From the NCBI GenBank assembly GCA_963719485.1, contig OY970387.1:372001-436000 (forward strand): a stretch of DNA of 64,000 bases. Direction: 5' to 3'. Positions 25,092 through 34,169 of the stretch are shown here, one piece after another (the stretch's first letter is position 1; the number at the start of each line of letters is the position of its first letter). The notes beneath the pieces are model-generated. The model was given only the letters and a program-made list of their open reading frames with translations. It did no database searches and was not told the DNA's origin. The translations under genes and the position numbers were made by a program. The stretch comes from Bog-473 sp963719485. GTDB lineage: Bacteria > Actinomycetota > Acidimicrobiia > Acidimicrobiales > RAAP-2.

Positions 25092-27158
25092 TTAGTAGGC
25101 GCCCAGCGCCACGATGACGAGGTCGATCAACTTGATGAAGATGAAGGGGGCGATGATCCCTCCGATCCCGTAGATGAAGACGTTGCGGCGCAGAATGGCG
25201 GCGGCACCCGATGGACGCCATTTGACACCGCGCAGGGCGAGTGGGATCAACGCCACGATGACCAGCGCGTTGAAGATGACGGCCGAGAGCACAGCGCTCT
25301 GGGCACTGTGCAGGTGCATGATGTTCAGCGAGTGGAGTTGAGGGTAGATCGTCACGAACAGCGCCGGGATGATGGCGAAATACTTGGCGACGTCGTTGGC
25401 GATCGAGAACGTCGTCAGCGATCCCCGGGTGATGAGCAGTTGCTTGCCGATCTCAACGACGTCGATCAGCTTCGTGGGGTTGGAGTCGAGGTCGACCATG
25501 TTGCCGGCCTCCTTGGCCGCCGTCGTCCCGGTGTTCATGGCCACTCCGACGTCGGCCTGCGCCAATGCGGGCGCGTCGTTCGTGCCGTCTCCCGTCATGG
25601 CTACGAGCTTGCCGCCCTCCTGCTCGGCCTTGATCAGCTCCATCTTGTTCTCCGGGGTGGCCTCGGCCAGGAAGTCGTCCACGCCCGCTTCCTGGGCGAT
25701 GGCGGCCGCCGTGAGCGGGTTGTCGCCGGTGATCATCACGGTGCGGATACCAGCGGCGCGCAGCTCTGCGAAACGCTCCTTGATGCCCGACTTCACGACG
25801 TCCTTCAGCTCGATGACACCGAGGATGTTGGCGTCCTCGGCCACGACGAGGGGCGTCGAGCCTTGCCGGGCGATGCGGTCGACAATCTCCTGGAGGCCGT
25901 CGGGGACGGACCCACCCTGGTCGAGCACCCATTGGCGCACAGCCTCGGCCGCACCCTTGCGGATCTGCCGCCCGTCCATGTTGAGGCCCGACATGCGGGT
26001 GGTGGCCGAGAACGGCACGAACTCGTGCGGACCGGAGAGTTCGCGCTCGCGGATGCCGAAGCGGTCCTTGGCCAGGACGACGATGGATCGTCCTTCCGGC
26101 GTCTCGTCGGCCAGGGAGGCCAGCTGGGCCGCGCTGGCGACCTCTTCTTCGGTGTGGCCGCTGGCGGGGAAGAAGTCAGAAGCCATGCGGTTGCCGAGCG
26201 TGATGGTGCCCGTCTTGTCGAGCAGCAGGGTCTGCACGTCCCCCGCCGCCTCGACGGCCCGGCCGCTCATGGCCAGCACGTTGCGCTGCACCAGGCGGTC
26301 CATGCCGGCGATGCCGATGGCGGACAGCAGGGCACCGATGGTGGTCGGGATGAGGCAGACCAGCAGCGAGACCAGGATCACCACCGAGACCGTGCCGCCG
26401 GCGAACTGCGCGAACGGCTGCAGCACGACGACGACGGGGAGGAAGATGATGGTCAGCACGGCCAAGAGGATGGTCAGGGCGATCTCGTTGGGCGTCTTCT
26501 GGCGGTTGGCTCCCTCCACCAGGGCGATCATCCGGTCCAGGAACGTCTGGCCCGCCTCCGCCGTGATGCGCACCACGATCCGGTCGGAGAGCACGGTGGT
26601 GCCGCCGGTCACCGCCGAGCGGTCGCCACCGGACTCGCGGATGACCGGGGCCGACTCACCGGTGATGGCCGACTCGTCGACCGACGCCACTCCCTCGATG
26701 ATCTCCCCGTCGGAGGGGATGTGGTCGCCGGCCTCGGCCACCACGAGGTCGCCCTTGGCCAGTGCGGCGGCGGGCACCAGCTCTTCGGTACCGTCGGGCA
26801 GCAGGCGCCGAGCCATCGTCTCCGAGCGCATCCTGCGCAGGGCGAGCGCCTGTGCCTTGCCCCGGCCCTCGGCCATGGCCTCGGCGAAGTTGGCGAAGAG
26901 CACGGTGAGGAACAGCCAGATCGTGATCGACCAGTTGAAGATGCCGCCGTGCGCGATCGACTCGATGAAGGTGATGACTGTACCGATCAGCACCACGAAC
27001 ATCACCGGGTTCTTGACCTGCACGCGCGGATCGAGCTTGGTGATCGACCCGAGGAGGGCCTCCTTCAGTATCTCCCGATCGAAGAGACCGCGGGACTCCG
27101 CCACGCCGTGCGGCGCGGGAGAAGATGGAGTCGGAGCGTCGGTGGCGATGACGGTCAT
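25092..27158 (-). CDS. kdpB: potassium-transporting P-type ATPase subunit KdpB
   Basis: This is a 688-residue P-type ATPase. The phosphorylation motif is LLDKTGTITLGN, the actuator loop holds ITGESAPV, the nucleotide domain shows GRQIRKGA, and the hinge is MTGDGTNDAPALAQADVG. About seven membrane segments are visible. It hydrolyses ATP to drive potassium through KdpA. The ATG follows the kdpA stop codon directly (TAAATG), so the two are tightly coupled. Confidence 0.97.
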   Translation of the reverse strand: MTVIATDAPTPSSPAPHGVAESRGLFDREILKEALLGSITKLDPRVQVKNPVMFVVLIGTVITFIESIAHGGIFNWSITIWLFLTVLFANFAEAMAEGRGKAQALALRRMRSETMARRLLPDGTEELVPAAALAKGDLVVAEAGDHIPSDGEIIEGVASVDESAITGESAPVIRESGGDRSAVTGGTTVLSDRIVVRITAEAGQTFLDRMIALVEGANRQKTPNEIALTILLAVLTIIFLPVVVVLQPFAQFAGGTVSVVILVSLLVCLIPTTIGALLSAIGIAGMDRLVQRNVLAMSGRAVEAAGDVQTLLLDKTGTITLGNRMASDFFPASGHTEEEVASAAQLASLADETPEGRSIVVLAKDRFGIRERELSGPHEFVPFSATTRMSGLNMDGRQIRKGAAEAVRQWVLDQGGSVPDGLQEIVDRIARQGSTPLVVAEDANILGVIELKDVVKSGIKERFAELRAAGIRTVMITGDNPLTAAAIAQEAGVDDFLAEATPENKMELIKAEQEGGKLVAMTGDGTNDAPALAQADVGVAMNTGTTAAKEAGNMVDLDSNPTKLIDVVEIGKQLLITRGSLTTFSIANDVAKYFAIIPALFVTIYPQLHSLNIMHLHSAQSAVLSAVIFNALVIVALIPLALRGVKWRPSGAAAILRRNVFIYGIGGIIAPFIFIKLIDLVIVALGAY

Positions 27159-28850
27159 TTAGAAGAACTTTCCGTGACTGAGCTGCTCGACGATCGGACC
27201 GAGAGACACGGCAGGGAAGAAGGTCAGGCCGCCGACGATGATGATGACGCCGATCAGCAGGCCGACGAACATGGGGTTGTCGGAGCGGAACGTGCCGGCA
27301 CCCGCCGACACCACGTTCTTGGCCGCCAGCACCCCGCCCAGCGCGATGGCCGGGATCATGATCCCGAAGCGCCCGATGAGCATGTCGATGCCGCCGAGGA
27401 TGTTGTAGAAGGGAGTGTTGCCGGTGAGCCCACCGAAGGCGGACCCGTTGTTGTTCCCCTGCGAGGTGAGGGCGTAGAGGATCTCGGAGAAGCCATGCGG
27501 ACCGGCGTTCTCGGGCCCGATCTGGCCGGCATGGATCGCCACGGCCAATCCCGTGACGACGAGGACGGTGATCGGCATCACAACGGTCCCCAGGCCGGCC
27601 AGCTTCACCTCCGTGGCCTGGATCTTCTTGCCGAGATATTCTGGCGTCCGACCCACCATCAGTCCGCCGATGAAGACGGCGATGATGGCGTAGATCAAGA
27701 TGGTGTACATGCCGCTGCCGACACCACCCGGGGTGACCTCGCCGAGCATCATGCCGGTGAGGTTCATGCCGCCGCCGATCGGAGTGAAGGAGTCGTAGGC
27801 GGAGTTGGCCGACCCGGTGGAGGTCGAGGTCGACGCCACCCCGAAGAGCGCCGAGGTCGGGACGCCGAAGCGGACCTCCTTGCCCGTGGTGTTCCCCGTC
27901 GGCTGATGGATGAGGCCGGCGGCCTGCACGGCCGGGTTGGCCTGGTGCTCTGCGACCGACGAGATGGCAACCCAGGCCCCGAAGATGATGAACATGGCGG
28001 CCAGGACGGCCACGCCCTGCCGGAGGGCCCCGACCATCTTGCCGAAGACGTAGGTCAGAGAGACCGGGATACAGAGCAATAGGACGATGGAGAGGAGGTT
28101 GGTCAGGCCTGTCGGGTTCTCGAAGGGATGGGCCGAATTGATGTTGAAGAATCCCCCGCCGTTGGTGCCCAGCTGCTTGATGGCCTCCATGAAGCCGACC
28201 GGACCGAGGGCGATGGTCTGCGAGACGCCGTTGAGGGAGTTGTGGACGTTGACCGGGCCGCCAAGTGTGTCGACCGCGCCCTGGCCGACGAAGATGAGGC
28301 CCGCCAAGATGGCGATGGGGGTCAGCACGTAGAGCATGGCGCGGGTCACATCGACCCAGAAGTTGCCGACGGTCGGGGACCCCTTCTTGGAGAAGCCGCG
28401 GATGATGACCAGCGCTGCCGCGATGCCGACGGCTGGCGTGACGAACTGCTGCACGGTCAGCGCGCACATCTGCGAGAGGTACGACATGGTCGTCTCGCCG
28501 CCGTAGTTCTGCCAGTTCGTGTTCGTGACGAACGATGTGGCCGTGTTCCACGACAGCGCAGGGCCGACCGCGCCGAAGTGCTGCGGGTTCCACGGCAGCG
28601 AACCCTGGAGGCGGAGGATGGCGTAGGTGATCCCGATGGAGAGGCCTGAGAAGATGACGACGGAGCCGGCGTAGCGCTTCCAGGTCTGCTCCTTCTCAGG
28701 GCTGGTGCCGAGCAGCCGGTAGATGGGCCGCTCGATGAAGCCCAGGAAGTGCAGACGCCCCTCGAACACGGCGACCATGTAGGCGCCGAGATATCTCCAG
28801 GCCAGGGCCAGCAGGACGAGGAGGACGACGATCGTCCAGAAGTAGCCCAT
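27159..28850 (-). CDS. kdpA: potassium-transporting ATPase subunit KdpA
   Basis: This 563-residue membrane protein is the potassium channel-like subunit. Selectivity-filter-like repeats include NTATSFVTNTNWQNYGG, TNGGGFFNINSAHPFENP and LTSQGNNNGSAFGGLTGNT, each with the conserved glycine turn. It binds potassium from outside and hands it to the KdpB pump. Length and repeat pattern match the family. It lies 5 bp after kdpF. Confidence 0.97.
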   Translation of the reverse strand: MGYFWTIVVLLVLLALAWRYLGAYMVAVFEGRLHFLGFIERPIYRLLGTSPEKEQTWKRYAGSVVIFSGLSIGITYAILRLQGSLPWNPQHFGAVGPALSWNTATSFVTNTNWQNYGGETTMSYLSQMCALTVQQFVTPAVGIAAALVIIRGFSKKGSPTVGNFWVDVTRAMLYVLTPIAILAGLIFVGQGAVDTLGGPVNVHNSLNGVSQTIALGPVGFMEAIKQLGTNGGGFFNINSAHPFENPTGLTNLLSIVLLLCIPVSLTYVFGKMVGALRQGVAVLAAMFIIFGAWVAISSVAEHQANPAVQAAGLIHQPTGNTTGKEVRFGVPTSALFGVASTSTSTGSANSAYDSFTPIGGGMNLTGMMLGEVTPGGVGSGMYTILIYAIIAVFIGGLMVGRTPEYLGKKIQATEVKLAGLGTVVMPITVLVVTGLAVAIHAGQIGPENAGPHGFSEILYALTSQGNNNGSAFGGLTGNTPFYNILGGIDMLIGRFGIMIPAIALGGVLAAKNVVSAGAGTFRSDNPMFVGLLIGVIIIVGGLTFFPAVSLGPIVEQLSHGKFF

Positions 28851-28855
28851 TCAGA

Positions 28856-28945
28856 TCAGAACCACTCGGGCTTGAACATGGCGACCCCCAGGTAGAGGAA
28901 CACCAACACGGAGATGCCGAGCAAGACGCCTTGGACGACGCTCAT
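28856..28945 (-). CDS. kdpF: KdpF small membrane subunit
   Basis: This is a 29-residue single-pass membrane peptide, MSVVQGVLLGISV at the N terminus and ending FKPEWF. The hydrophobic helix and the K/RPExF ending are the mark of KdpF, which stabilises the KdpFABC complex. Its ATG overlaps the TGA of the small gene before it (ATGA), and it lies 5 bp before kdpA. Confidence 0.9.
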   Translation of the reverse strand: MSVVQGVLLGISVLVFLYLGVAMFKPEWF

Positions 28946-29025
28946 ACCCGCTCCAGGAGCCAGATGTAGCCCAGGAACGCGGCGATGAACACCACGACGC
29001 TGAGCACGACGAGAAGATCTGCCAT
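28942..29025 (-). CDS. 27-residue single-pass membrane peptide at the head of the kdp operon
   Basis: An ATG at 29025 opens a 27-residue reading frame, MADLLVVLSVVVFIAAFLGY then IWLLERV, that ends in the TGA overlapping kdpF. It is one hydrophobic helix with an acidic N-terminal side and a charged end. Translational coupling to kdpF makes a real gene likely. Comparable short peptides before kdpF occur in other actinobacteria as far as I recall, but I know of no assigned role. It may be an extra small subunit or a leader. Confidence 0.6.
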   Translation of the reverse strand: MADLLVVLSVVVFIAAFLGYIWLLERV

Positions 29026-29058
29026 GGGCACCATGGTGGCGGCGAGGCCGTGAACCCG

Positions 29059-29097
29059 ATGTCAACGCGCCGGGGTGTCGCGTCAACAGAATGTCAA
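29059..29097 (-). promoter_or_regulatory. candidate KdpE-binding repeats upstream of kdp
   Basis: Read on the minus strand, GTTGAC occurs three times: at 29097-29092, 29086-29081 and 29065-29060. Spacing is 11 and 21 bases, about one and two helical turns, as expected for tandem binding of an OmpR-type regulator. The repeats lie 35-70 bp before the first kdp reading frame. KdpE is the obvious candidate, but no -10 element could be placed with confidence. Confidence 0.4.
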
Positions 29098-29161
29098 CGC
29101 GCGCCCAGCGCCAGCTGTGCGTAAGGTGAGGACGGGCTCGGACAGAACGAAAGTGGGGTGG

Positions 29162-29968
29162 ATGATGGCGCTGGACCTGAAGGGGTGCCGGACGCTGGTG
29201 ACCGGGGGGTCTTCGGGCATCGGGGCCGGACTGGCCGAGGCCCTGGCAGAGCGCGGTGCGGTCGTCGGCATCTGCGCTCGCCGGGCTGAGCTGCTGTCCG
29301 AGGTGTTGGAGCGCTGCATGAAGCACTCGCCCGATAGCAGGATGTGGGTGACGAACCTGGCCGTCCCCGACGAGGTGGACCAGCTGGCCGTCGACGTGCT
29401 GGACGCGTTCGGCGGGGTCGATCTCCTGGTCAACAACGCCGGCATCCCCAAGCGCCGCCACACCACGGCGCTGGACATCGACACCATCACGGCCGTGATG
29501 CACATCAATTACCTGTCTCCGATGCGCCTGACGTACGACCTGCTGCCCCAGATGCTGGCCCGGGGTTCAGGCACCATCGTGAACGTGTCGTCGATCGCGG
29601 CCAAGCTCAGCGCGCCTGGAGAGGCCGCCTACGACGCCTCGAAGGCTGCGCTCACCGCCTTCTCCGAGGCGATGGCCGTCGACCTGTGGGACACCGGCAT
29701 CAAGGTCATGGTGGTCTACCCCGGCGTCATCGACACAGAGCTGTTCTCCCTACCCGACAACGACGTGCCCGACCTGCCGGTGGCTGCCGAGCCGGTCTCG
29801 GTCGCCGTCGACGCCGTCCTGGCCGGGCTGGAATCAGGGGCCGCCCAGGTCTACGTGCCCGAGTGGTTCCACGGTGTCACCGCCAACAAAGAGAAAGACG
29901 TCGCCGCGTTCCTGGCGGGGACGGCCGCCTACCTGCGGGACCAGAAGGAGAAGAAGGGGTCAGCATGA
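29162..29968 (+). CDS. SDR-family oxidoreductase
   Basis: This is a 268-residue short-chain dehydrogenase. The cofactor motif is TGGSSGIGAG, followed by LVNNAGIPKR, the catalytic serine in NVSSIAAKL and the YDASK active-site motif. VVYPGVIDTEL follows, as in lipid- or retinol-active SDRs. ATG 29162 and ATG 29165 are adjacent; both follow GTGGGGTGG. The stop overlaps the start of the serine hydrolase gene (ATGA), so the two are in one unit with the agmatinase-like gene. Confidence 0.9.
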   Translation: MMALDLKGCRTLVTGGSSGIGAGLAEALAERGAVVGICARRAELLSEVLERCMKHSPDSRMWVTNLAVPDEVDQLAVDVLDAFGGVDLLVNNAGIPKRRHTTALDIDTITAVMHINYLSPMRLTYDLLPQMLARGSGTIVNVSSIAAKLSAPGEAAYDASKAALTAFSEAMAVDLWDTGIKVMVVYPGVIDTELFSLPDNDVPDLPVAAEPVSVAVDAVLAGLESGAAQVYVPEWFHGVTANKEKDVAAFLAGTAAYLRDQKEKKGSA

Positions 29969-31182
29969 AGATCGAGCCTGATGCAGCCGGCATGGACGAG
30001 GTGCGCCTCGAGCGCATCACCACACATTTCGACTCCACCTACGTGGAGACCCAGAAGATCGCCGGGTGTCAGATCACGGTCGTGCGGGGCGGTCACGTGG
30101 CCTATCACCGTTCGCTCGGGCTCATGGACCGCGAGCAGCAGATCCCGATGGGCGACGACACGATCTTCCGCATCTACTCCATGACCAAGCCCATCGCCTC
30201 GGTCGCCCTCATGCAGCTCTACGAGCGCGGCATGTTCCAGCTCCTCGACCCGGTGCACCGCTACATCCCCGAATGGCGCACCCAGCAGGTCGGCCTGGTG
30301 GGCGACGACGGTGCGGTGACGCTGGTGAAGCCGGAGCGCCCGATGAACATGCGCGACGTGCTCATGCACATGACCGGCCTGCCCGGCGGCCTGTTCCCCG
30401 GCAATCCGATCGACGACGCGTTCAACGAGGCCCGGGCCGCGCTAACCGGACCCCAGACGCTCGAGAGCGTCACGGCGCTGTTGGCCGAGCACCCGCTGAA
30501 GTTCCATCCCGGGACGCACTGGAACTACGGGATCTCGACCGACATCGTGGGGCGGCTGGTCGAGATCCTCTCCGGGCTCCGCCTCGACGACTACCTCCAA
30601 CACGAGATCTTCGAGCCGCTCGGCATGGTCGACACCGGGTTCTTCGTCCCCGAGGCGTCGCTGCCCCGGTTGGCCGCCTGTTACCAGTACCGCCCGGCCA
30701 ACACCCCCCGCCTCATGGAAGGACCATTCGCCAACGGGATCCGGCACCCCCGCTCCTATCTCTCGGGTGCCGGCGGCCTGGTCTCGACCACCCACGACTA
30801 CGTCGCCTTCTGCCAGATGCTGGCCAACGGCGGCCAGCTCGACGGCCGGCGGGTCCTCGGGCGCAAGACGCTCGAGCTCATGACGGTCAACCACCTGCCA
30901 GGCGGGGCCACGCTGCAGGACATGGCCGTCGGGGGCTTCGGCGAGGCCAACTTCGAGGGCGTCGGCTTCGGGCTGGGCTTCGCCGTCGGGATGGGGCCCG
31001 CCGCCACGGCCATGGCGGGATCGGGCGGCGAGTTCTACTGGGGCGGGGCGGCCAGTACCGCCTTCTGGGTCGACCCCGCCGAGGACCTCTTCGCCGTCTT
31101 CATGACGCAGCTCTTCCCCTCGGCGGCGTACCCATTCCGGGCCCAGCTGCGCGCGCTCGTCTACCAGGCCATCGACGATTGA
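29965..31182 (+). CDS. beta-lactamase-fold serine hydrolase
   Basis: This 405-residue protein has the class C beta-lactamase/esterase fold. The nucleophile motif is SMTK in RIYSMTKPIASVALMQLY. The second motif is tyrosine-based, in HWNYGISTDIVGRLVE. A late GG-containing strand, GSGGEFYWGGAASTAFWVDP, completes the site. Such enzymes act on esters or amides, and EstB-like esterases are the closest match by motif. No signal peptide is present, so it is cytoplasmic. It overlaps the SDR before it by four bases and the gene after it by one. Confidence 0.88.
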   Translation: MKIEPDAAGMDEVRLERITTHFDSTYVETQKIAGCQITVVRGGHVAYHRSLGLMDREQQIPMGDDTIFRIYSMTKPIASVALMQLYERGMFQLLDPVHRYIPEWRTQQVGLVGDDGAVTLVKPERPMNMRDVLMHMTGLPGGLFPGNPIDDAFNEARAALTGPQTLESVTALLAEHPLKFHPGTHWNYGISTDIVGRLVEILSGLRLDDYLQHEIFEPLGMVDTGFFVPEASLPRLAACYQYRPANTPRLMEGPFANGIRHPRSYLSGAGGLVSTTHDYVAFCQMLANGGQLDGRRVLGRKTLELMTVNHLPGGATLQDMAVGGFGEANFEGVGFGLGFAVGMGPAATAMAGSGGEFYWGGAASTAFWVDPAEDLFAVFMTQLFPSAAYPFRAQLRALVYQAIDD

Positions 31183-32138
31183 TGGCCGGGGCGGACGAAC
31201 CGGTCGGGCCCGCCGACGCCACCACGGTCCCCCGTTTCGCCGGCCTCGCCACCTTCGCCCGCCTGCCCACCGCCGACCAGGTGGACCGCTGGGACATTGC
31301 GCTGGTCGGGGTGCCATTCGACGGCGGCACCAGCTACCGGCCCGGCGCCCGCTTCGGCCCCGCCGCGGTGCGCCAGGGCTCGCGCCTCCTGCGGCCGTAC
31401 AACCCGGCGCTCGAGGCACTGCCCTTCGAGCTGGCCCAGGTCGTCGACGCCGGCGACATCGCGTGCACGCCGTTCAGCGCGGAGGAGGCGGTGGGCCAGA
31501 TCGAGGCCGGCGCCGACGCGTTGCTGCGGAGCGGTGGCCGGTTGGTGGCCATCGGGGGCGACCACACCATCGCGCTACCGCTCCTGCGGGCGACGGCGCG
31601 GCGGCACGGCTCGCTCGCCCTGGTGCACTTCGACGCGCATCTCGACACCTGGGACACCTACTTCGGGCAGCGCTTCACCCACGGGACGCCGTTCCGCCGC
31701 GCCTGGGAAGAGGGCCTCCTCCTCTATGACCACAGTGTCCACGTCGGACTGCGGGGCCCGCTGTACTCGGGCGCCGACCTGTCCGACGACGCCTCCATGG
31801 GATTCGCGCAGATCACGACGGACGACGTGGCCCAGCATGGGGTCGCCGAGGTCGTGCGCAAGCTGCTGGCGCGGGTCGGCGACGCGCCCGTGTACGTGTC
31901 GGTCGACATCGACGTCCTCGACCCCGCCCACGCCCCGGGCACGGGCACGCCCGAGGCGGGCGGCCTGACCAGCCGCGAGCTCCTGGCCCTTGTGCGGGGG
32001 CTCGGGTCATCCGCCGTCGTGGGAGCCGACGTGGTGGAGGTCTCCCCCGCCTACGACCATGCCGAGATCACGGCCATCGCCGCCGCGCACGTGCTCTACG
32101 AGCTGGTCACGCTGATGGCCGCACGAGGGACGCCTTAA
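31182..32138 (+). CDS. agmatinase/ureohydrolase-family metalloenzyme
   Basis: This 318-residue protein is a ureohydrolase with the full binuclear manganese site: GGDHTIAL, FDAHLDTWD and SVDIDVLDPAHAPGTGTPE. The family splits a guanidino group to release urea; agmatinase, guanidinobutyrase and related activities share these motifs. The ATG overlaps the preceding stop by one base (TGATG), which groups it with the SDR and serine hydrolase. The exact substrate is open. Confidence 0.9.
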   Translation: MAGADEPVGPADATTVPRFAGLATFARLPTADQVDRWDIALVGVPFDGGTSYRPGARFGPAAVRQGSRLLRPYNPALEALPFELAQVVDAGDIACTPFSAEEAVGQIEAGADALLRSGGRLVAIGGDHTIALPLLRATARRHGSLALVHFDAHLDTWDTYFGQRFTHGTPFRRAWEEGLLLYDHSVHVGLRGPLYSGADLSDDASMGFAQITTDDVAQHGVAEVVRKLLARVGDAPVYVSVDIDVLDPAHAPGTGTPEAGGLTSRELLALVRGLGSSAVVGADVVEVSPAYDHAEITAIAAAHVLYELVTLMAARGTP

Positions 32139-32194
32139 CCGATCGGACCGTCGGCCGGGGCGGGGCGCCGATCAGGGCGCTTTGGCTTGCCATC

Positions 32195-32219
32195 ATGAAA
32201 GGGGCTCTCCCCCTTTCAT
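32195..32219. terminator. strong hairpin between the agmatinase-like and surface-protein genes
   Basis: ATGAAAGGGG (32195-32204) pairs perfectly with CCCCTTTCAT (32210-32219) around a CTCTC loop. There is no T run afterwards, so intrinsic termination is uncertain. It may instead stabilise an mRNA end or serve as an operator for the surface-protein gene starting at 32256. Confidence 0.4.
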
Positions 32220-32255
32220 ACAGTAGAGGGAGACGATTCGCTGACCAGGGGGGGC

Positions 32256-33134
32256 ATGGATCACCGCAGAGCGGTTACGCGCGTTTGTCTGACCGGACTC
32301 GGGCTCGGCCTCATTCTCGCCGGCGGGCCGGTCGCACAGGTCGGTGCGGCGCCACAAGAAAAAGTCACCATCTGTCACGGCACGAACTCGATCATGAACC
32401 CGTATGTGCAACAGACGGTCAACGAGAGTTCGATCGTCATGCCGAATGGCAGCCCGACTGGGCATGGGCTGCACACCGGCCCCGCGTACCCCCAGCCGAA
32501 TTGGGGCGACGTCATTCCGCCGTTCACCTACAACAACGACCGCGGTGGTACTTCGATCTACCACGGGTTGAACTGGGCGAGCGACGGACAGGCGATCTGG
32601 AACGGTGGATGTGAGGTCGACCTCACCGAGCCACCGGAAGAGACCACCACAACGACCACCACGACAACACTTCCGATGCCGACGACGACCAGCGCTCCGA
32701 CCACCACAACAACCCGACCCGGTTCCACGACCACCCGACCCGGTTCCACCACCACCCGACCCGGCGGCGGGACGACGACGACGACGACGACCGAGCCGCC
32801 TCCCGGAACCACTCCGACCACGGCGCCACCCTCCGAGCGTCCCCCTCCCGTCACGGATCCAGGGGGCGGCGTGGAGATCACGCCAGCCGTCGAAGCCGTG
32901 GTCGTCGACCCGGGCAATATCACCGTCGATCTCGGGCAACTGAGCGCCGAACAACGAGTCGTCCTCGAGACCGAGGTCGACTCGTTGGCGCGTACCGGTC
33001 AAAATGAAACGGCCATGACGTTGGGCGCGATCGTGCTCATCCTTCTCGGCTCGTTCCTTGTCTTCGGTTCGCGTCGCTTCGGCCGGGGCGGCCCCCGGCA
33101 CCGAGTCCGGCAGCACGGGGCACCCCCTCCGTGA
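32256..33134 (+). CDS. LARTG-type cell-surface protein with Thr/Pro-rich stalk
   Basis: This is a 292-residue exported protein. A signal peptide ends near VGAAPQ. The mature N-terminal domain (about 32-125) begins EKVTICHGTNSIMNPY, a motif found in small actinobacterial surface domains. A threonine/proline stalk (about 130-205) contains RPGSTTT repeats. Near the end LARTG precedes a hydrophobic helix and SRRF. The order matches a sortase signal, and LAxTG is the class E sortase form. The protein is probably anchored to peptidoglycan. The ligand is unknown. Confidence 0.82.
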   Translation: MDHRRAVTRVCLTGLGLGLILAGGPVAQVGAAPQEKVTICHGTNSIMNPYVQQTVNESSIVMPNGSPTGHGLHTGPAYPQPNWGDVIPPFTYNNDRGGTSIYHGLNWASDGQAIWNGGCEVDLTEPPEETTTTTTTTTLPMPTTTSAPTTTTTRPGSTTTRPGSTTTRPGGGTTTTTTTEPPPGTTPTTAPPSERPPPVTDPGGGVEITPAVEAVVVDPGNITVDLGQLSAEQRVVLETEVDSLARTGQNETAMTLGAIVLILLGSFLVFGSRRFGRGGPRHRVRQHGAPPP

Positions 33135-33262
33135 CCTCACCGTGCGCATTGAAGGGACGGCCCTTTAACAGTGCGTTCACGTCTGTGAAACCGACTGCGA
33201 ACGTTGCCTCCGTAGGTTGAGCGACACAGCGCAGTACGAAGGTGGGAAAACAAGGGACCGAC

Positions 33263-34120
33263 GTGAAGCGAGATCTTCTGGTTGGTGTGGCGCAATGGCT
33301 GGCCGCGCCAGGGGAGCCGCGCCAGAACATGAGCGTGGCGCTGGGCATGATGGAAGACGCCGCCTCGCGGGGTGTCGAGCTCCTCGTCCTCCCGGAGCTC
33401 TGGTCGTGCGGCTACGACCCCGAGACGCTGGCCGGCGACGCGCGGGCAGACGCCGAACCCCGCGACGGGCCCCGCTCGACTCAGCTGGGTGAGGCGGCCC
33501 GTCGGCGCGCCATGTGGCTGGCCGCCGGGAGCGTGCCCGAACTGGGCGAGGACGGCCTCGTCTACGACACGGCCCTCGTCTTCAACCCCCGCGGCGACCT
33601 CGCGGCCTTTCATCGCAAGGCGCACCTCTACCCGCCGACGTTGGAGCCCTCCGTCTTCACCACGGGTGATCGGCTGACCACGTTCGACGATCCCGCCCTC
33701 GGGCGTGTCGGGCTCCTTGTCGGCTTCGACGGCGACTTCCCCGAGGTGGCGCGGACGCTCGCGCTGCGCGGCGCCCGCCTGGTGCTGGCGCCGTCGGCCT
33801 ACGAGGTCGAAGGCGCAAACGCGTGGGACCTCCTCTACCCCGCCCTCGCATTGACCAACAGCCAGTGGTGGGTGCAGGCCAACCAGGCGGGGTCGCATTC
33901 CACGTCGACCCTGCTGGGCGCCAGCCGGATCGTGGCGCCGACCGGCACCGTGGTGGCGGAGGCGAGCCGCGTCGTGCCGGGCTCATCGAGCCGGGCAGAA
34001 CTCCTGGTGCACCGCATCGACCTGCACATCGCCTCCGAGCTGGAGGGGGTCTCCGGGCACCTCGAGGACCAGCGCCGTCCCCACCTCTACTTCGACCGCG
34101 TGCCCGCCGAGTCGGGCTGA
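33263..34120 (+). CDS. nitrilase-superfamily protein lacking the catalytic cysteine
   Basis: This 285-residue protein has the carbon-nitrogen hydrolase fold. The glutamate of the catalytic triad is in LPELWSCGY and the lysine in FHRKAHLY. The nucleophile elbow reads GLLVGFDGDFPE, where active members have Cys at the glycine (residue 154, codon GGC at 33722-33724). One base (T to G) would convert TGC to GGC. As it stands it is unlikely to hydrolyse amides. The GTG at 33263 follows AAGGGA; a GTG at 33242 is also in frame but has no ribosome site. It may be a pseudoenzyme or carry a sequence error. Confidence 0.85.
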   Translation: MKRDLLVGVAQWLAAPGEPRQNMSVALGMMEDAASRGVELLVLPELWSCGYDPETLAGDARADAEPRDGPRSTQLGEAARRRAMWLAAGSVPELGEDGLVYDTALVFNPRGDLAAFHRKAHLYPPTLEPSVFTTGDRLTTFDDPALGRVGLLVGFDGDFPEVARTLALRGARLVLAPSAYEVEGANAWDLLYPALALTNSQWWVQANQAGSHSTSTLLGASRIVAPTGTVVAEASRVVPGSSSRAELLVHRIDLHIASELEGVSGHLEDQRRPHLYFDRVPAESG

Positions 34121-34169
34121 CGGGGCCCGACTGAGCAAGGGCCCGTGTGGACGGGCGCTACCCTCGAAC

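Noticed and set aside
25068..28082. A plus-strand open frame of about 1000 residues over kdpB and kdpA
   Set aside because: Antisense shadow of strongly conserved kdp genes; composition is that of reverse-strand third-position GC.
32195..32219. Classical rho-independent terminator
   Set aside because: The stem is perfect but there is no T run on either side, so I give it low confidence as a terminator.
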